Source of the DNA: Actinomycetota bacterium
GTDB taxonomy: Bacteria > Actinomycetota > Thermoleophilia > BMS3ABIN01
DNA: 64,000 nt
Assembly: GCA_023382335.1 (NCBI GenBank)
Contig: JAMCPM010000002.1
Coordinates: 51,173 to 115,172, forward strand
Reading direction: 5' to 3'
Positions 19,017-28,332 of the stretch are shown piece after piece. Under the pieces are notes generated by a model, which saw only the letters and a program-made list of their open reading frames with translations, had not been told where the DNA came from and did no database searches. A program made the translations under genes and the position numbers. Each line of letters starts with the position of its first letter. Position 1 is the stretch's first letter.

Positions 19017-20021
19017 GTGCCGACAACCCGATTTATTCTTCTCCGCCTGCTGCAGATGCTGGTGGTGATAATCGGCACCGTCACGGTGCTCTTCCTGGTT
19101 ATCTATTTGATGGTGCCCGGCGACGCTGCCCAGGTCGCCCTGGGCAGCCACGCCACCCCGGATTCGCTCGATACCCTGCGCCACGAACTGGGGCTTGACC
19201 GTCCTCTCTGGGATCAATATGAAATCTATCTGAGCCGGCTGGCGCATTTTGACCTGGGAACCTCATATGAACTCAAACGCGGGGTTTCCGATGTGATTCT
19301 CGATCATCTTCCGGCGACCGTGTACTTGACCCTGGCAGCTTTGTTTCTCGAGACCGTCTTCGGTGTCGGCTGGGGGATCTTTCTCAGCCTGCGCCGTTCC
19401 GCTCGTCTGCAGGCGGCGTCAGCGGCGACCGGTGCCCTCCTTCTGGCGCTGCCGGCTTTCTTCCTCGGTCTTTTACTTCAATACATCTTTGCCAGCCGGC
19501 TTGGAATCCTGCCGATCTCGGGTATCGGCGGCTGGAGCCCCCTGAATCTGATCCTGCCCGCGGTAACCCTGGCCGCCGGTCAGACGGCGATAATAGCGGC
19601 GGTTTCGCGCTCGGCGCTTGCCGGCGAGATGGGCAAGCCCTATATCCTTGCTGCTCGGGCCAGGGGCCTGACGCGCACGCAGGCGATCGTCCGCCACGGC
19701 CTGCGCAATTCTTTCGGGCCGGTGGCCACGCTGCTCGCGATCGACTTGGGGACGCTGCTGGGCGGCGCCATGATCACCGAGATCGTTTTCTCCTGGCCGG
19801 GCATGGGCCGTATGACCTATTTCGCCGCCGAGCAGCGCGATGTTCCCCTGGTCGTCGGCGCCGTTTTGGTGATGGTGATGATCTTTGTCGTGCTGAACAC
19901 AATTGTTGATCTCGTCTATGGCTGGCTGGACCCGCGCGTGCGCATGACCGGGCGCGTGAAGCCGGCAGACCGGGAGCAGTCGAAAGGATCAGCGGCTCCG
20001 GCAGGAGATATCATTGGTTAA
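19017..20021 (+). CDS. Oligopeptide ABC transporter permease (OppB-type)
   Basis: The 334-residue inner membrane protein has six predicted membrane helices. Near residue 217 it carries the EAA-loop-like sequence AARARGLTRTQAIVRHGLRNS, which contacts the ATPase. The N-terminus (RFILLRLLQMLVVIIGTVTV) and the D-P-R-V-R-like C-terminus are typical of the DppB/OppB family. GTG start after GGAGGGGTTACC. It lies 24 bp after the binding-protein gene, and its stop overlaps the next start by 8 bp, so translation is likely coupled. Confidence 0.9.
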   Translation: MPTTRFILLRLLQMLVVIIGTVTVLFLVIYLMVPGDAAQVALGSHATPDSLDTLRHELGLDRPLWDQYEIYLSRLAHFDLGTSYELKRGVSDVILDHLPATVYLTLAALFLETVFGVGWGIFLSLRRSARLQAASAATGALLLALPAFFLGLLLQYIFASRLGILPISGIGGWSPLNLILPAVTLAAGQTAIIAAVSRSALAGEMGKPYILAARARGLTRTQAIVRHGLRNSFGPVATLLAIDLGTLLGGAMITEIVFSWPGMGRMTYFAAEQRDVPLVVGAVLVMVMIFVVLNTIVDLVYGWLDPRVRMTGRVKPADREQSKGSAAPAGDIIG

Positions 20022-20913
20022 CCGGCCGGGTTCTTCATCCGAGCTTGCTGCCGCCCGGGCGTCTCTCATTCCGCGTGGCCTGAACCGGCCACGACGGCGC
20101 CACGGCGCCTTGGCCCTGGTTGTGCCGATGCTGGTCCTCATCATCGTAGTCATTGCCCTGATCGTGCCATTGCTTCCGCTACAGGATCCCATCACACCGG
20201 ACTACGACCATATCGCCGCACCGCCTCAATCGGGGCATCTGCTCGGCACCGACCTGCACGGCCGCGATCAGCTTTCGAGAGTTCTTTGGGCGTCTCGCAC
20301 ATCTTTGCTTGTCGGCGTCGTCGCCACTGGACTTGCTTTGGTCGGCGGAATCGCCTTCGGCGCCGCCGCGGTTTACGGCGGCCGCTTCATCGATTCACTG
20401 CTGATGCGCATCGCCGACATCTTCCTGTCTTTTCCGGTGATTCTCGGGGCTATCGCTATCATGGCCGTGCTCGGACCCGGAAGGCACAACATCTTTATGG
20501 CGATAGCATTCTTCGGCTGGCCGGTTTTCGCCAGGGTTTTCCGCTCCTCGGTCCTTTCTGTCAGGGAAAAGGGGTTTGTCAAAGCTGCCCGGGTGCTCGG
20601 CGCCGGCGACTGGAGGATCTTTACTCGCCATGTGCTGCCCAACTCGATGGGGCCGCTCGCATCCTATAGTGCGCTGGCGGTGGCGGGGGCCGTCCTGGCC
20701 GAGGCAGGGCTCAGCTTCATCAATCTTGGCGTCCAGCGGCCAAATCCCAGTTGGGGACTCATGCTTTCGGAGTCAATGGGCCAGTTCGAACAATCGCCCT
20801 GGATCGTGATCGTGCCCGGTGTGGCCATCACCTGCACTGTTCTGGTTTTCATGCTCTTGGGTGACGTGGTGTCTGCCCGCTTCGATCCGCGCCGCGCGGA
20901 GCACTTCTCATGA
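20014..20913 (+). CDS. Oligopeptide ABC transporter permease (OppC-type)
   Basis: The 299-residue partner permease has an N-terminal helix (about 33-53), the family signature LLGTDLHGRDQLSRVLWASR (about 73-92) and five further helices. The coupling motif KAARVLGAGDWRIFTRHVLPN lies near residues 189-209. It begins at TTG 20014 inside the end of the OppB gene. Its stop overlaps the following ATG by four bases (ATGA), a standard coupled junction. Confidence 0.9.
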   Translation: MVNRPGSSSELAAARASLIPRGLNRPRRRHGALALVVPMLVLIIVVIALIVPLLPLQDPITPDYDHIAAPPQSGHLLGTDLHGRDQLSRVLWASRTSLLVGVVATGLALVGGIAFGAAAVYGGRFIDSLLMRIADIFLSFPVILGAIAIMAVLGPGRHNIFMAIAFFGWPVFARVFRSSVLSVREKGFVKAARVLGAGDWRIFTRHVLPNSMGPLASYSALAVAGAVLAEAGLSFINLGVQRPNPSWGLMLSESMGQFEQSPWIVIVPGVAITCTVLVFMLLGDVVSARFDPRRAEHFS

Positions 20914-21770
20914 ACCGGCAATACTCGCGAAAAGGAACTGCGAACCTCGTCGATGAAAGGCTGCTGCAGGTTTCAAATCTGACCATCGCCCGCAAAGGCG
21001 GGGCCGGTAGCCACGTTGTTCTTCGCGGGATCAGCTTTGAAGTAAAGCCCGGGATGGTGTTAGGCATCGTCGGTGAATCCGGAGCCGGCAAGACGAGCCT
21101 GGCTCTGGCGCTCATGGGTCTGTTAGACATGGGGAGCGTTGAAGTCAGCGGCGAGATCAATTTCCGTGGACAAAATCTTGCGAGCATGGAGGATGATGAG
21201 CTCTGCCGTGTGCGTGGCAGCGGCATCGGCATGATCTTTCAGGACTCCTCGGGAGCACTGGATCCTTCCATGAAGGTTCTTGATCAGGTGGCCGAAGCGG
21301 TGGTGCTAAACCGGGGGGTGAAACGCGCCGAGGCGCGGCGGATTGCTCTCGACATCCTTGCTGGAACCAATGTGGACGCAGAGATTCTGGCGGTGGCGCC
21401 ATATGCCTTTCAGCTAAGCGGCGGCCTCTGCCAGCGCTCGATGGTGGCCGCAGCTCTGGCAGGAGAACCGGAGCTGCTGGTCGCTGACGAGCCCACGAGC
21501 TCTCTCGATGTCACCCTGCAGGCTCAGATCATCTCGCTTCTGAACGCCCGCCGGCTCTCAACCGGCATGGCGATTGTCTTCATTTCCCACGATCTGGCGC
21601 TGGTTTCGAGTTTCGCCGACGAGATACTGGTCATCCATGGCGGTGAAGTCGTCGAACAAGGCAGCTGTGCTGAGGTGATGGTAAAACCAAAGCATGCGTA
21701 CACACGAGAGCTGATCACCGCCTGGGACGACGATCAAGCCGGGGGAGGAGCCAATCATGCCTCTCATTGA
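20910..21770 (+). CDS. Oligopeptide ABC transporter ATPase (OppD-type)
   Basis: The 286-residue nucleotide-binding subunit has Walker A GESGAGKTS (about 54-62), a Q-loop in MIFQDSSGALDPS, an ABC signature LSGGLCQR (usually LSGGMRQR, so two positions differ), Walker B LLVADEPTSSLD and the H-loop ISHDLAL. The long C-terminal extension with Cys motifs seen in many OppD proteins is absent. It overlaps oppC by 4 bp and oppF by 14 bp. Confidence 0.9.
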   Translation: MNRQYSRKGTANLVDERLLQVSNLTIARKGGAGSHVVLRGISFEVKPGMVLGIVGESGAGKTSLALALMGLLDMGSVEVSGEINFRGQNLASMEDDELCRVRGSGIGMIFQDSSGALDPSMKVLDQVAEAVVLNRGVKRAEARRIALDILAGTNVDAEILAVAPYAFQLSGGLCQRSMVAAALAGEPELLVADEPTSSLDVTLQAQIISLLNARRLSTGMAIVFISHDLALVSSFADEILVIHGGEVVEQGSCAEVMVKPKHAYTRELITAWDDDQAGGGANHASH

Positions 21771-22617
21771 ATTCGATCAGGTCACCAAGATCTACAGGAG
21801 ACAGGCATCGGCCGACCGCCTGGGATCGGACGCCGCTTCGCGGGGAAGCACGCATGAGAGCATCCGGGCTCTCAGTGATATCAGCCTTTCGCTTTCAAAA
21901 GGGGAATCGATCGGGATCGTCGGCGAGAGCGGCGCCGGCAAGAGCACACTTGCGGCTATCGCCACCGGCCAAACATTTCCAACGCTGGGTCGCATCCTCA
22001 TAGACGGCAAAGAGCGCGATCATTCGGCGGCGAACCGCCGTGCCTGCGCCCGCAAGGTTCAGCTCGTCTGGCAGGACGCCCCCGGCTCAGTTGACCCGCG
22101 CCTTGCCGTCAAAGACATAATGATGGAACCGCTGCTCGTCCATGGTCAAGGCCGCAGGGAAGCCGCGGCACGGGTGGGCATGCTTCTCTCAGAGGTGGGA
22201 TTGCCGGAGGAACTATTGAATCGCTATCCGCATGAATTAAGCGGTGGTGAGTTGCAGAGGCTTGTTATCGCCCGGGCTCTGTCGCTGGATCCCGAGATGC
22301 TGATTTGCGACGAGCCGGCTTCTGCGCTTGATGCTGTCAACAAACTTAAAGTCGCCGCGCTGCTTTTGTCATTGCAGAAGAGACGGAACATGGCTCTGAT
22401 GATCATTGCCCATGACCTGCCGCTGGTGAGGCGGACGGTGTCAGAAGTAGCCGTCATGTACCAGGGAGAAATCGTCGAGCGGGGGCCTACGGAGCTGCTG
22501 ACAAAGAAACCGCTTCATCCATACACGCAACGACTTTTTGCCAGCGATCCTTCTCTTGCCTTCAGAAGTTACGTCACGTCGAAGGACGCGGATGCGAAGC
22601 CTTCCCTGGCTGGCTAG
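21757..22617 (+). CDS. Oligopeptide ABC transporter ATPase (OppF-type)
   Basis: The 286-residue second ATPase has Walker A GESGAGKST (near residue 58), the Q-loop LVWQDAPGSVDPR, signature LSGGELQR, Walker B LICDEPASALD and H-loop AHDLPLV. The C-terminal motif HPYTQRLFA is characteristic of OppF/DppF. It closes the operon and runs 4 bp into a convergent small membrane-protein gene. Confidence 0.9.
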   Translation: MPLIEFDQVTKIYRRQASADRLGSDAASRGSTHESIRALSDISLSLSKGESIGIVGESGAGKSTLAAIATGQTFPTLGRILIDGKERDHSAANRRACARKVQLVWQDAPGSVDPRLAVKDIMMEPLLVHGQGRREAAARVGMLLSEVGLPEELLNRYPHELSGGELQRLVIARALSLDPEMLICDEPASALDAVNKLKVAALLLSLQKRRNMALMIIAHDLPLVRRTVSEVAVMYQGEIVERGPTELLTKKPLHPYTQRLFASDPSLAFRSYVTSKDADAKPSLAG

Positions 22618-22937
22618 TATCCCAGCTTGCGCAGGGACAGTGAGATCTTTTCCGATGCATCCCTGAGCGCCTTGAGGATATACATCAGCCTTGCTATCGA
22701 TTTCATGAGCAGCGGCGTTTTACGCTGAAACCTGTCGACGTTGCCCGTGATTGAAAAGACATGTTGCTGGGCGGTGTCAACTTTGGTCATCATGCTGGAA
22801 ATGACGGGCCGGGTATGGGCTGAGACCATCTTCACGGTCTTTCCGAATCCTATGGCGCTACGAACAAGCGCGATCCCGCGAAGGACCAGGATCATGAAGG
22901 CGACAACAACAGCGATGACTCCAATAGCTATTACCAT
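22614..22937 (-). CDS. Small DUF948-like membrane protein
   Basis: The 107-residue protein has one N-terminal membrane helix (about residues 2-22) followed by an amphipathic helical region rich in Lys and Ser, the general pattern of DUF948/YoxC-like proteins. There are no catalytic residues. It may be an envelope-associated scaffold. The upstream ribosome site is weak. It is convergent with oppF, and the NlpC/P60 gene lies 49 bp upstream on the same strand. Confidence 0.55.
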   Translation of the reverse strand: MVIAIGVIAVVVAFMILVLRGIALVRSAIGFGKTVKMVSAHTRPVISSMMTKVDTAQQHVFSITGNVDRFQRKTPLLMKSIARLMYILKALRDASEKISLSLRKLGY

Positions 22938-22986
22938 GGGCAGATGTTACCGCAGTTGAAGTGTAATCTCCAGGCCGGCCAGAGGA

Positions 22987-24117
22987 TCATGGCGTGCGCG
23001 GTTTGAGGGGGTAGCGCCTGGCGCCTGAATAGTCGCCGTCGAAGCGAAGCGTCGAGATCTTCACTACCTCACCGAAGTTGGGCGCCTCGATGAATTTTCC
23101 CTGACCGATGTACATGCCCACATGCTGCGGAGCCGTTGCGCCGTAGAAGAATACCAGGTCGCCCGGCTGCAGCTGATCCGGCGGCACCGGCACACCCATC
23201 TGGAATTGCATTGATGAAGCATGCGGAAGCGAAACGCCGTGTTTGCCGTAAACATATTTAACCAGGCCCGAGCAATCGAACCCTGACGGGCTCTCCCCGC
23301 CCCAGACATAAGGGACGCCCAGATACTGCAATGCATCCTGGACAACCTGAGCCTGAACGCCATCTGTAATCTGGAGGTCCTTTAGCATCGCGGCAGTCTC
23401 TGCAGCCGCCTTGTCCTGCTCCGCCTTTACCCGTGCGGCTTCCGCAGCCAGAATATCCCGTTCCTGCGTATCGAGCTGGTCAATACGGTTCTGGCGCTCG
23501 GCAATCTTGGCTTCGACCTGCCCCTGCTGATCTGCCAGGTCCTGCTCCAATTGCAACTGCCGTGAACGCTTCAGGTCGATCTCGTCGGTGATGGTCTGAA
23601 TCTTGTCAGCGCTGTCCTGGAACTGTTCTTCAAGTTTGGTGTCCTGCTCATTGATCTTGGCGATGTACATGGCCTGCTCGAGAAAATCGCTGACGCTACT
23701 GCTATTAAAGAGGATGCTAACCATGCTGATGTCGCCAGATTTATAGACAGCGGTCAGGCGGTCATAGATCAGCCTTTCCTGGGAGTCATGCAGGGCGCGG
23801 GCCTTATCGAGGCTCTGACGGCTGTCAGCAAGTTCCATGGTCAACTGGTCGAGCTGGACTTTTGTGGTATTGTGTCGTTCCACGACCTGTTCCAGATCGC
23901 GATTGAGCAAGTCCATCTGCGCGCGCACATCGCCAAGTTGCGATTCGATGGACTGGACCCGCTGCTGGGCTTGCGCCGATGGATCGTTCCCTGCGGGATC
24001 GGCAGCGGCTAGATGAACCGGAACCAGAAGAGCAACCAGCAACAGCATGCCGCCCAGAACGACTGGCCGTCGCATGAATTTTGAAGTTTTAGTCGGCGAT
24101 TTGGTCATGACAGTCAC
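22987..24117 (-). CDS. NlpC/P60 peptidoglycan endopeptidase with coiled-coil stalk
   Basis: The 376-residue exported protein has an N-terminal signal helix (about 18-38), a long Gln/Lys/Asp-rich coiled coil (about 45-245, as in RipA/CwlO-type proteins) and a C-terminal NlpC/P60 domain. The catalytic Cys sits in PSGFDCSGLVKYVYG (near 276) and the His in QHVGMYIG (near 337). It should cleave stem peptides during cell separation, with the coiled coil keeping it inactive or bound to FtsEX-like partners. No FtsEX gene is adjacent. The initiator tRNA gene lies just upstream and points away. Confidence 0.92.
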   Translation of the reverse strand: MTVMTKSPTKTSKFMRRPVVLGGMLLLVALLVPVHLAAADPAGNDPSAQAQQRVQSIESQLGDVRAQMDLLNRDLEQVVERHNTTKVQLDQLTMELADSRQSLDKARALHDSQERLIYDRLTAVYKSGDISMVSILFNSSSVSDFLEQAMYIAKINEQDTKLEEQFQDSADKIQTITDEIDLKRSRQLQLEQDLADQQGQVEAKIAERQNRIDQLDTQERDILAAEAARVKAEQDKAAAETAAMLKDLQITDGVQAQVVQDALQYLGVPYVWGGESPSGFDCSGLVKYVYGKHGVSLPHASSMQFQMGVPVPPDQLQPGDLVFFYGATAPQHVGMYIGQGKFIEAPNFGEVVKISTLRFDGDYSGARRYPLKPRTP

Positions 24118-24215
24118 ACATCCCTATCGGAATCTGCACCGATCCCTAAAGGATGAAAAAAAACCCTGCAAATGAGGGATAAAATGTCTTTGGAGCAATG
24201 GATAGCTCTTTCTGG

Positions 24216-24242
24216 TTGAACGCAATTTCTTTGTGCTATAAT
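24216..24242 (+). promoter_or_regulatory. Promoter of the initiator tRNA gene
   Basis: TTGAAC (24216-24221) and TATAAT (24237-24242) flank a 15-base spacer that ends in TGC, giving an extended -10 (TGCTATAAT). The tRNA begins 13 bases further on. Confidence 0.65.
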
Positions 24243-24254
24243 AACGCTCGGTGG

Positions 24255-24331
<77 letters not shown>

Positions 24332-24649
24332 ATTCCTTCCTGATTAAATCATCGCCCAACTTCCCGGTTGCCTTATTTTATGAATGCGCGCCTCCCGAAG
24401 CCATATCACTTCTGCAGATTTAACCTTTCCTTAACCTGATATTCGCCGTCAATTAACAGTTCCTTGCCTTGACGTATACCAAGCGGCGATTTCCCGCTTC
24501 GCTCGCGCCGTCCACAGCGTTTTTTTCCAAATGGCGAGGCTGTCATACATTGAAAAAGAATCAGGGACCCGAATTGGTCCCTGATTTACCGCGGTGGCAC
24601 TTGCATGTTTCCGGCTCTTCCGCGAGCGAATTACTTGAGTTCGCATTTT
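24332..24649. other. Intergenic region between the tRNA and the CAP gene
   Basis: No ORF with a credible ribosome site is seen. The region contains the bidirectional-looking terminator at 24552-24584 and otherwise ordinary sequence. Confidence 0.5.
24552..24584 (-). terminator. Terminator of the CAP-domain gene
   Basis: On the minus strand an 11-bp stem ATCAGGGACC/GGTCCCTGAT with an AATTCG-type loop is followed by TCTTTTT. It lies 66 bp past the stop codon of the CAP gene. Confidence 0.85.
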
Positions 24650-26626
24650 TTACTGTAGCTGCATGCCGCCGATTTCGTTGAAACTGTTGAGGTAAATCAC
24701 ACGCTGGGTTACGAACAGGGGGACCTGATTGGTGGAGACGACCCTGACCGGCCCGGCCATGGTGCCGGGATAATAAAGCGGTTTGTTTTCACCGGGCTGC
24801 AGGTCGACGTGCTGCATCAGGGTCCCGCCGATATAGACGTCGACGTTTGCTACCACGCCGCCCTGATTGGCCACCAGCACCCAGTTGCCGTTCATTCCGT
24901 TTGCCGGTTTCGAATCATACCAGGTGAACCAGAGGTCGGTGCCTGCATCGGCGTTGGTCAGTCCCTGGAATTCCTCGAAGCTTTCCTTGAAGAGTATCCG
25001 CTGGCTTACGATCAGTTTCTTGCCATTGGTGGACACGACTTTGACCGGCCCGTTCATCACCTGCGGATATTGAGGCGTGACCCGTCCGCCTTCGGGAACC
25101 GAATAGTGGCCCATGAGATTGCCGCCGATGTAGACGTCGACGTCAGCGGCGCCGGTGTCCATATTGCCGATGAGGATCCAGTTGCCTCGCATGGAGTTTT
25201 GCGGTGTGCTGTCATACCAGGTGAAGTTGTATTCGTTTGAGAGCTTCGATCCCGGGACGCCCAAGACTTCGTTGAACGAATCCTTGAAGAGCACCCGCTG
25301 GTTGACTATGAGCGGCTGCTGATTGGTGCAGACCACCTTGACGGGGCCGTCGGTGACGTTGGGATACAGCGGGGTCACCCGGCCGCCTGCCGGCACCGAG
25401 TAGGTTCCCCTGAGGATGCCACCTATATAGACCTCGACGTTGGCGGTCGCGCTGCCCTGGTTGCCGATGAGGATCCAGTCGCCCTTCATCCCGGTCGCCG
25501 TGTTGGAGTCATACCAGGTGAAGTAATAGGTAGACTCCAGCGAGGTGTCAGGGATAGCGGGAATCTCGTTGAAAGAGCCCTTGTAGAGAACTCTCTGGCT
25601 GGTGATTAGGGGCTGTGTGGTAGCGATCTTGACCGGTCCACCCATGATTCCAGGGAAGGTCGGTGTCTCTGCCGGAGCGCCTACCGACAGGTCACGGTCG
25701 GCAAAAGTCATCCCGCCCACAACCACCGCGGCCCGGGACTGGGCACTGCCGACGGCGGGATTTGCCATCAGTACCCAATCACGCCAGTCACCGCTTGACT
25801 GGTCGTACCAGGTGAAGTAATAGTTTCTTGCTGCTGTGAAGTTGTCGACTGTGATGGGGATGCTGGTATCGGCGGTCAGCCCGCCGACGTCGGTTGCGAT
25901 AGCCCTTAATGTGTGGGGGCCGTTGGCATAACCGCTCGTATCCCAGTAATAGGAGTAAGGTGGCACAGCGTCGCTTGCGACCAGGTTGTTATCAATGTAA
26001 AGATCGACTTTCGCCAGGCCGAGATCGTCCCAGGCATTGGCCCTGAACTCGACCGTGCCGCTGACCTTCGAGCTGCCGGTAGGGGCGGGGATGCTAGCTG
26101 AGGGCGGGTTGTTTCCTTCAGAGACGCCGCCGAAATCAGTGGTCCAGTACCAGCCGTAAGTTGTGCCCGCCTGATAGTAACGGCCGATGCCGATAGCTCT
26201 GAAATTAGGGTTGAGCATGTCCGCATTATGTGGTGGCGAGTTGCGCCAGGCTTCGAAGTTGCCCTGGGCGTCGGCGAATCCCGCGGCGATGTTTTCCCCG
26301 AGATAGGTGTTGTAGGTGTAACCCGCCGCCCTGATGCGATCCCACGGAGAGCTGCCGTCAGAGCCGGTGTGAGAGAAATAATTTCGGATGGCCATATCGG
26401 CGCTATGGGCTTCGGAAGCATAAGAGAGTGAAGGTGAAAGGGTCAGACCCGGGAGGCCGTTCTGCGCCCGGTAGTTGTTGATCAATCCAAGGAAGGCCAA
26501 CTCTTCACTGTCGTAAGCGAACGCCGCCGGCGCAGCAGCTCCAGCCATGGCGCCAATAAACAACAAAGCGAGCAACAACATCGTCGCCTGCCGGAAAAAA
26601 GCTCTCTTTCGATTATGGGATATCAT
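24650..26626 (-). CDS. Secreted CAP-domain protein with four tandem surface repeats
   Basis: The 658-residue protein has a signal peptide (ending AAPAAFA-Y). A CAP/SCP domain covers about residues 40-160, with HSADMAIRNYFSHTG, GENIAAGF and SPPHNADMLNPNFRAIGIG. One Ig-like domain of the VEFRANAWDDLGLAKVDLYI type follows (about 180-265). Then come four roughly 95-residue beta-rich repeats, each opening with a FTWYD motif and containing a GGxxxG and a QRVL-type strand. I choose ATG 26626 (Met32 of the longer frame) because it precedes the signal peptide and has CAGGGAG upstream. The protein is probably cell-surface or extracellular. The ligand of the repeats is unknown. Confidence 0.85.
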   Translation of the reverse strand: MISHNRKRAFFRQATMLLLALLFIGAMAGAAAPAAFAYDSEELAFLGLINNYRAQNGLPGLTLSPSLSYASEAHSADMAIRNYFSHTGSDGSSPWDRIRAAGYTYNTYLGENIAAGFADAQGNFEAWRNSPPHNADMLNPNFRAIGIGRYYQAGTTYGWYWTTDFGGVSEGNNPPSASIPAPTGSSKVSGTVEFRANAWDDLGLAKVDLYIDNNLVASDAVPPYSYYWDTSGYANGPHTLRAIATDVGGLTADTSIPITVDNFTAARNYYFTWYDQSSGDWRDWVLMANPAVGSAQSRAAVVVGGMTFADRDLSVGAPAETPTFPGIMGGPVKIATTQPLITSQRVLYKGSFNEIPAIPDTSLESTYYFTWYDSNTATGMKGDWILIGNQGSATANVEVYIGGILRGTYSVPAGGRVTPLYPNVTDGPVKVVCTNQQPLIVNQRVLFKDSFNEVLGVPGSKLSNEYNFTWYDSTPQNSMRGNWILIGNMDTGAADVDVYIGGNLMGHYSVPEGGRVTPQYPQVMNGPVKVVSTNGKKLIVSQRILFKESFEEFQGLTNADAGTDLWFTWYDSKPANGMNGNWVLVANQGGVVANVDVYIGGTLMQHVDLQPGENKPLYYPGTMAGPVRVVSTNQVPLFVTQRVIYLNSFNEIGGMQLQ

Positions 26627-26904
26627 TGTTGTTATGTACTCCCTGAAGATAGGTTTTGCAAACAGGATGTCGTCATTTTCTGGAAGTTGCCGCCGCCCCC
26701 TCGTTATTAGCGTCGGCAATACACGGAACTTCTTGAAAAAGACCAGCTAATATGCATATTTGTCTATGGTTAAGGATGGATGTAATTATCGGAGTCCGTC
26801 ACTGGTTTGCAAGTGGGCGATGCTGGTGATTCAGAGGTTTCAGCGCGATCCTGGCCGAAAGGATACGCAGTAATTACAAATCTCATTGCTGAAAGGGATT
26901 GGCC

Positions 26905-28278
26905 ATGGCCGGTCGGACCTTTATTCGCAAGCTAAAACAAATCGTCGGCGCCGAGCACGTGTCCACGGCTGCTGAGGATCTGATCTGCTACGGCTATGAC
27001 GGCACGACGGCTTCGGGCAAGCCCGAAGCCGTCGTGCGTCCCGTTTCAACCGCGGAGATAGCTGCCGTCATGAAGCTGGTGGGCGATGAAGGCGGAAAGG
27101 TGGTGCCGCGTGGCGCCGGCACCGGCCTCTCAGGCGGATCGGTTCCAGCCGACGGGGGCATCGTCCTCCATTTCAGCCGCATGAACCGGTTGACGCGCCT
27201 CGATGCCGCGGAAATGATCGCCATCGCCGAGCCGGGCATCACAAACTGGGATTTCAGGAAGGCCGTAGCCGCGGCGGGGTTATTCTATCCGCCTGACCCA
27301 AGCTCGACCCGGGTCTGCACCCTGGGCGGCAACGTCGCTGAGAATGCGGGCGGTCCCAGCGGTATTAAATATGGGGTAACCGGCGATTATATCATCGGCC
27401 TGGAGGCTGTCACCGCCTCGGGCGATATCTTCCGGACTGGCGGCGAGACACGCCGCAACGCCGCCGGCTACGATCTGACCGGCATGTTGGTCGGGTCGGA
27501 AGGCACATTGGCTATCGTCACCGAAATAACCGTGAAGCTGCTCGCAAGGCCGGCGGCGCGGGGGACCGCGGTTCTTGCCTTCGACGACCTGGCGGTTGCC
27601 GGCTCTGCGGTCGCCACCCTCTGTGCACTTGCTACAACTCCTGCCGCTATCGATATCATGGACGCCGTGACCATCGCCTGTGTCGAGCGGTATCGTCCCG
27701 GCTATCTGCCCGACGGCGCAGCAGCGGTCCTGCTGGTCGAAGTCGACGGGGAAGAGAATTCAGTCGCCGGGCAGCTGCGGCAGGTGGGCGAGGCCGCTTC
27801 CGCAAACGGGGGCAGGATTATCCGGTCGACGACGGATATTGATGAATCAGAAGAATTGTGGGAATCGAGGCGTTCGATCTCGGCCGCCCTGGCCCGGATG
27901 GCGCCCACCCGGATCGGGGAAGATATCTGCGTGCCGCGAACCAGTATCCCTGAAGCGCTGGAGCGCCTGCGCCGTGTCGGCGAGGAGAGCGATCTCACGA
28001 TCGCGGTCTTCGGCCATGCCGGGGACGGAGTCCTGCATCCCAATATCCTCACCGACGACCTTGACCCGGAAATGATGGCGCGAACCGAAAAGGCCATCGC
28101 CGGCATCTTCCAGGCGGCCCTCGACATCGGCGGCACGCTTTCTGGCGAACACGGCATCGGTATGGCGAAGTCGCGTTTCATGAGAGGCGCCCTGTCTGAT
28201 GAGACGATCTCGCTGATGAAGGGGATAAAACTTGCGTTCGATCCGAAGGGAATCCTGAACCCGGGGAAGATCTTTTAG
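26905..28278 (+). CDS. FAD-linked oxidase, glycolate/lactate dehydrogenase GlcD-like
   Basis: The protein (457 residues from this start) has the FAD-binding PCMH fold: VVPRGAGTGLSGGSVP near residues 66-81, the pyrophosphate-binding segment DPSSTRVCTLGGNVAENAGG near 130-150, and a C-terminal oxidase domain ending in FGHAGDGVLHPNIL, GEHGIGMAK and FDPKGILNPGKIF. This is the GlcD/D-lactate dehydrogenase family, which oxidises 2-hydroxy acids and passes electrons to the chain or to a ferredoxin-type partner. Usual partner subunits (GlcE/GlcF) are absent here. I prefer ATG 26905, with AAAGGGA seven bases upstream, to TTG 26899. Confidence 0.88.
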   Translation: MAGRTFIRKLKQIVGAEHVSTAAEDLICYGYDGTTASGKPEAVVRPVSTAEIAAVMKLVGDEGGKVVPRGAGTGLSGGSVPADGGIVLHFSRMNRLTRLDAAEMIAIAEPGITNWDFRKAVAAAGLFYPPDPSSTRVCTLGGNVAENAGGPSGIKYGVTGDYIIGLEAVTASGDIFRTGGETRRNAAGYDLTGMLVGSEGTLAIVTEITVKLLARPAARGTAVLAFDDLAVAGSAVATLCALATTPAAIDIMDAVTIACVERYRPGYLPDGAAAVLLVEVDGEENSVAGQLRQVGEAASANGGRIIRSTTDIDESEELWESRRSISAALARMAPTRIGEDICVPRTSIPEALERLRRVGEESDLTIAVFGHAGDGVLHPNILTDDLDPEMMARTEKAIAGIFQAALDIGGTLSGEHGIGMAKSRFMRGALSDETISLMKGIKLAFDPKGILNPGKIF

Positions 28279-28332
28279 CGGCAGCACGTGGGGGTCCAGC
28301 CGCCTCGCGGCCGCACGGCACCAGCTTCCGTT

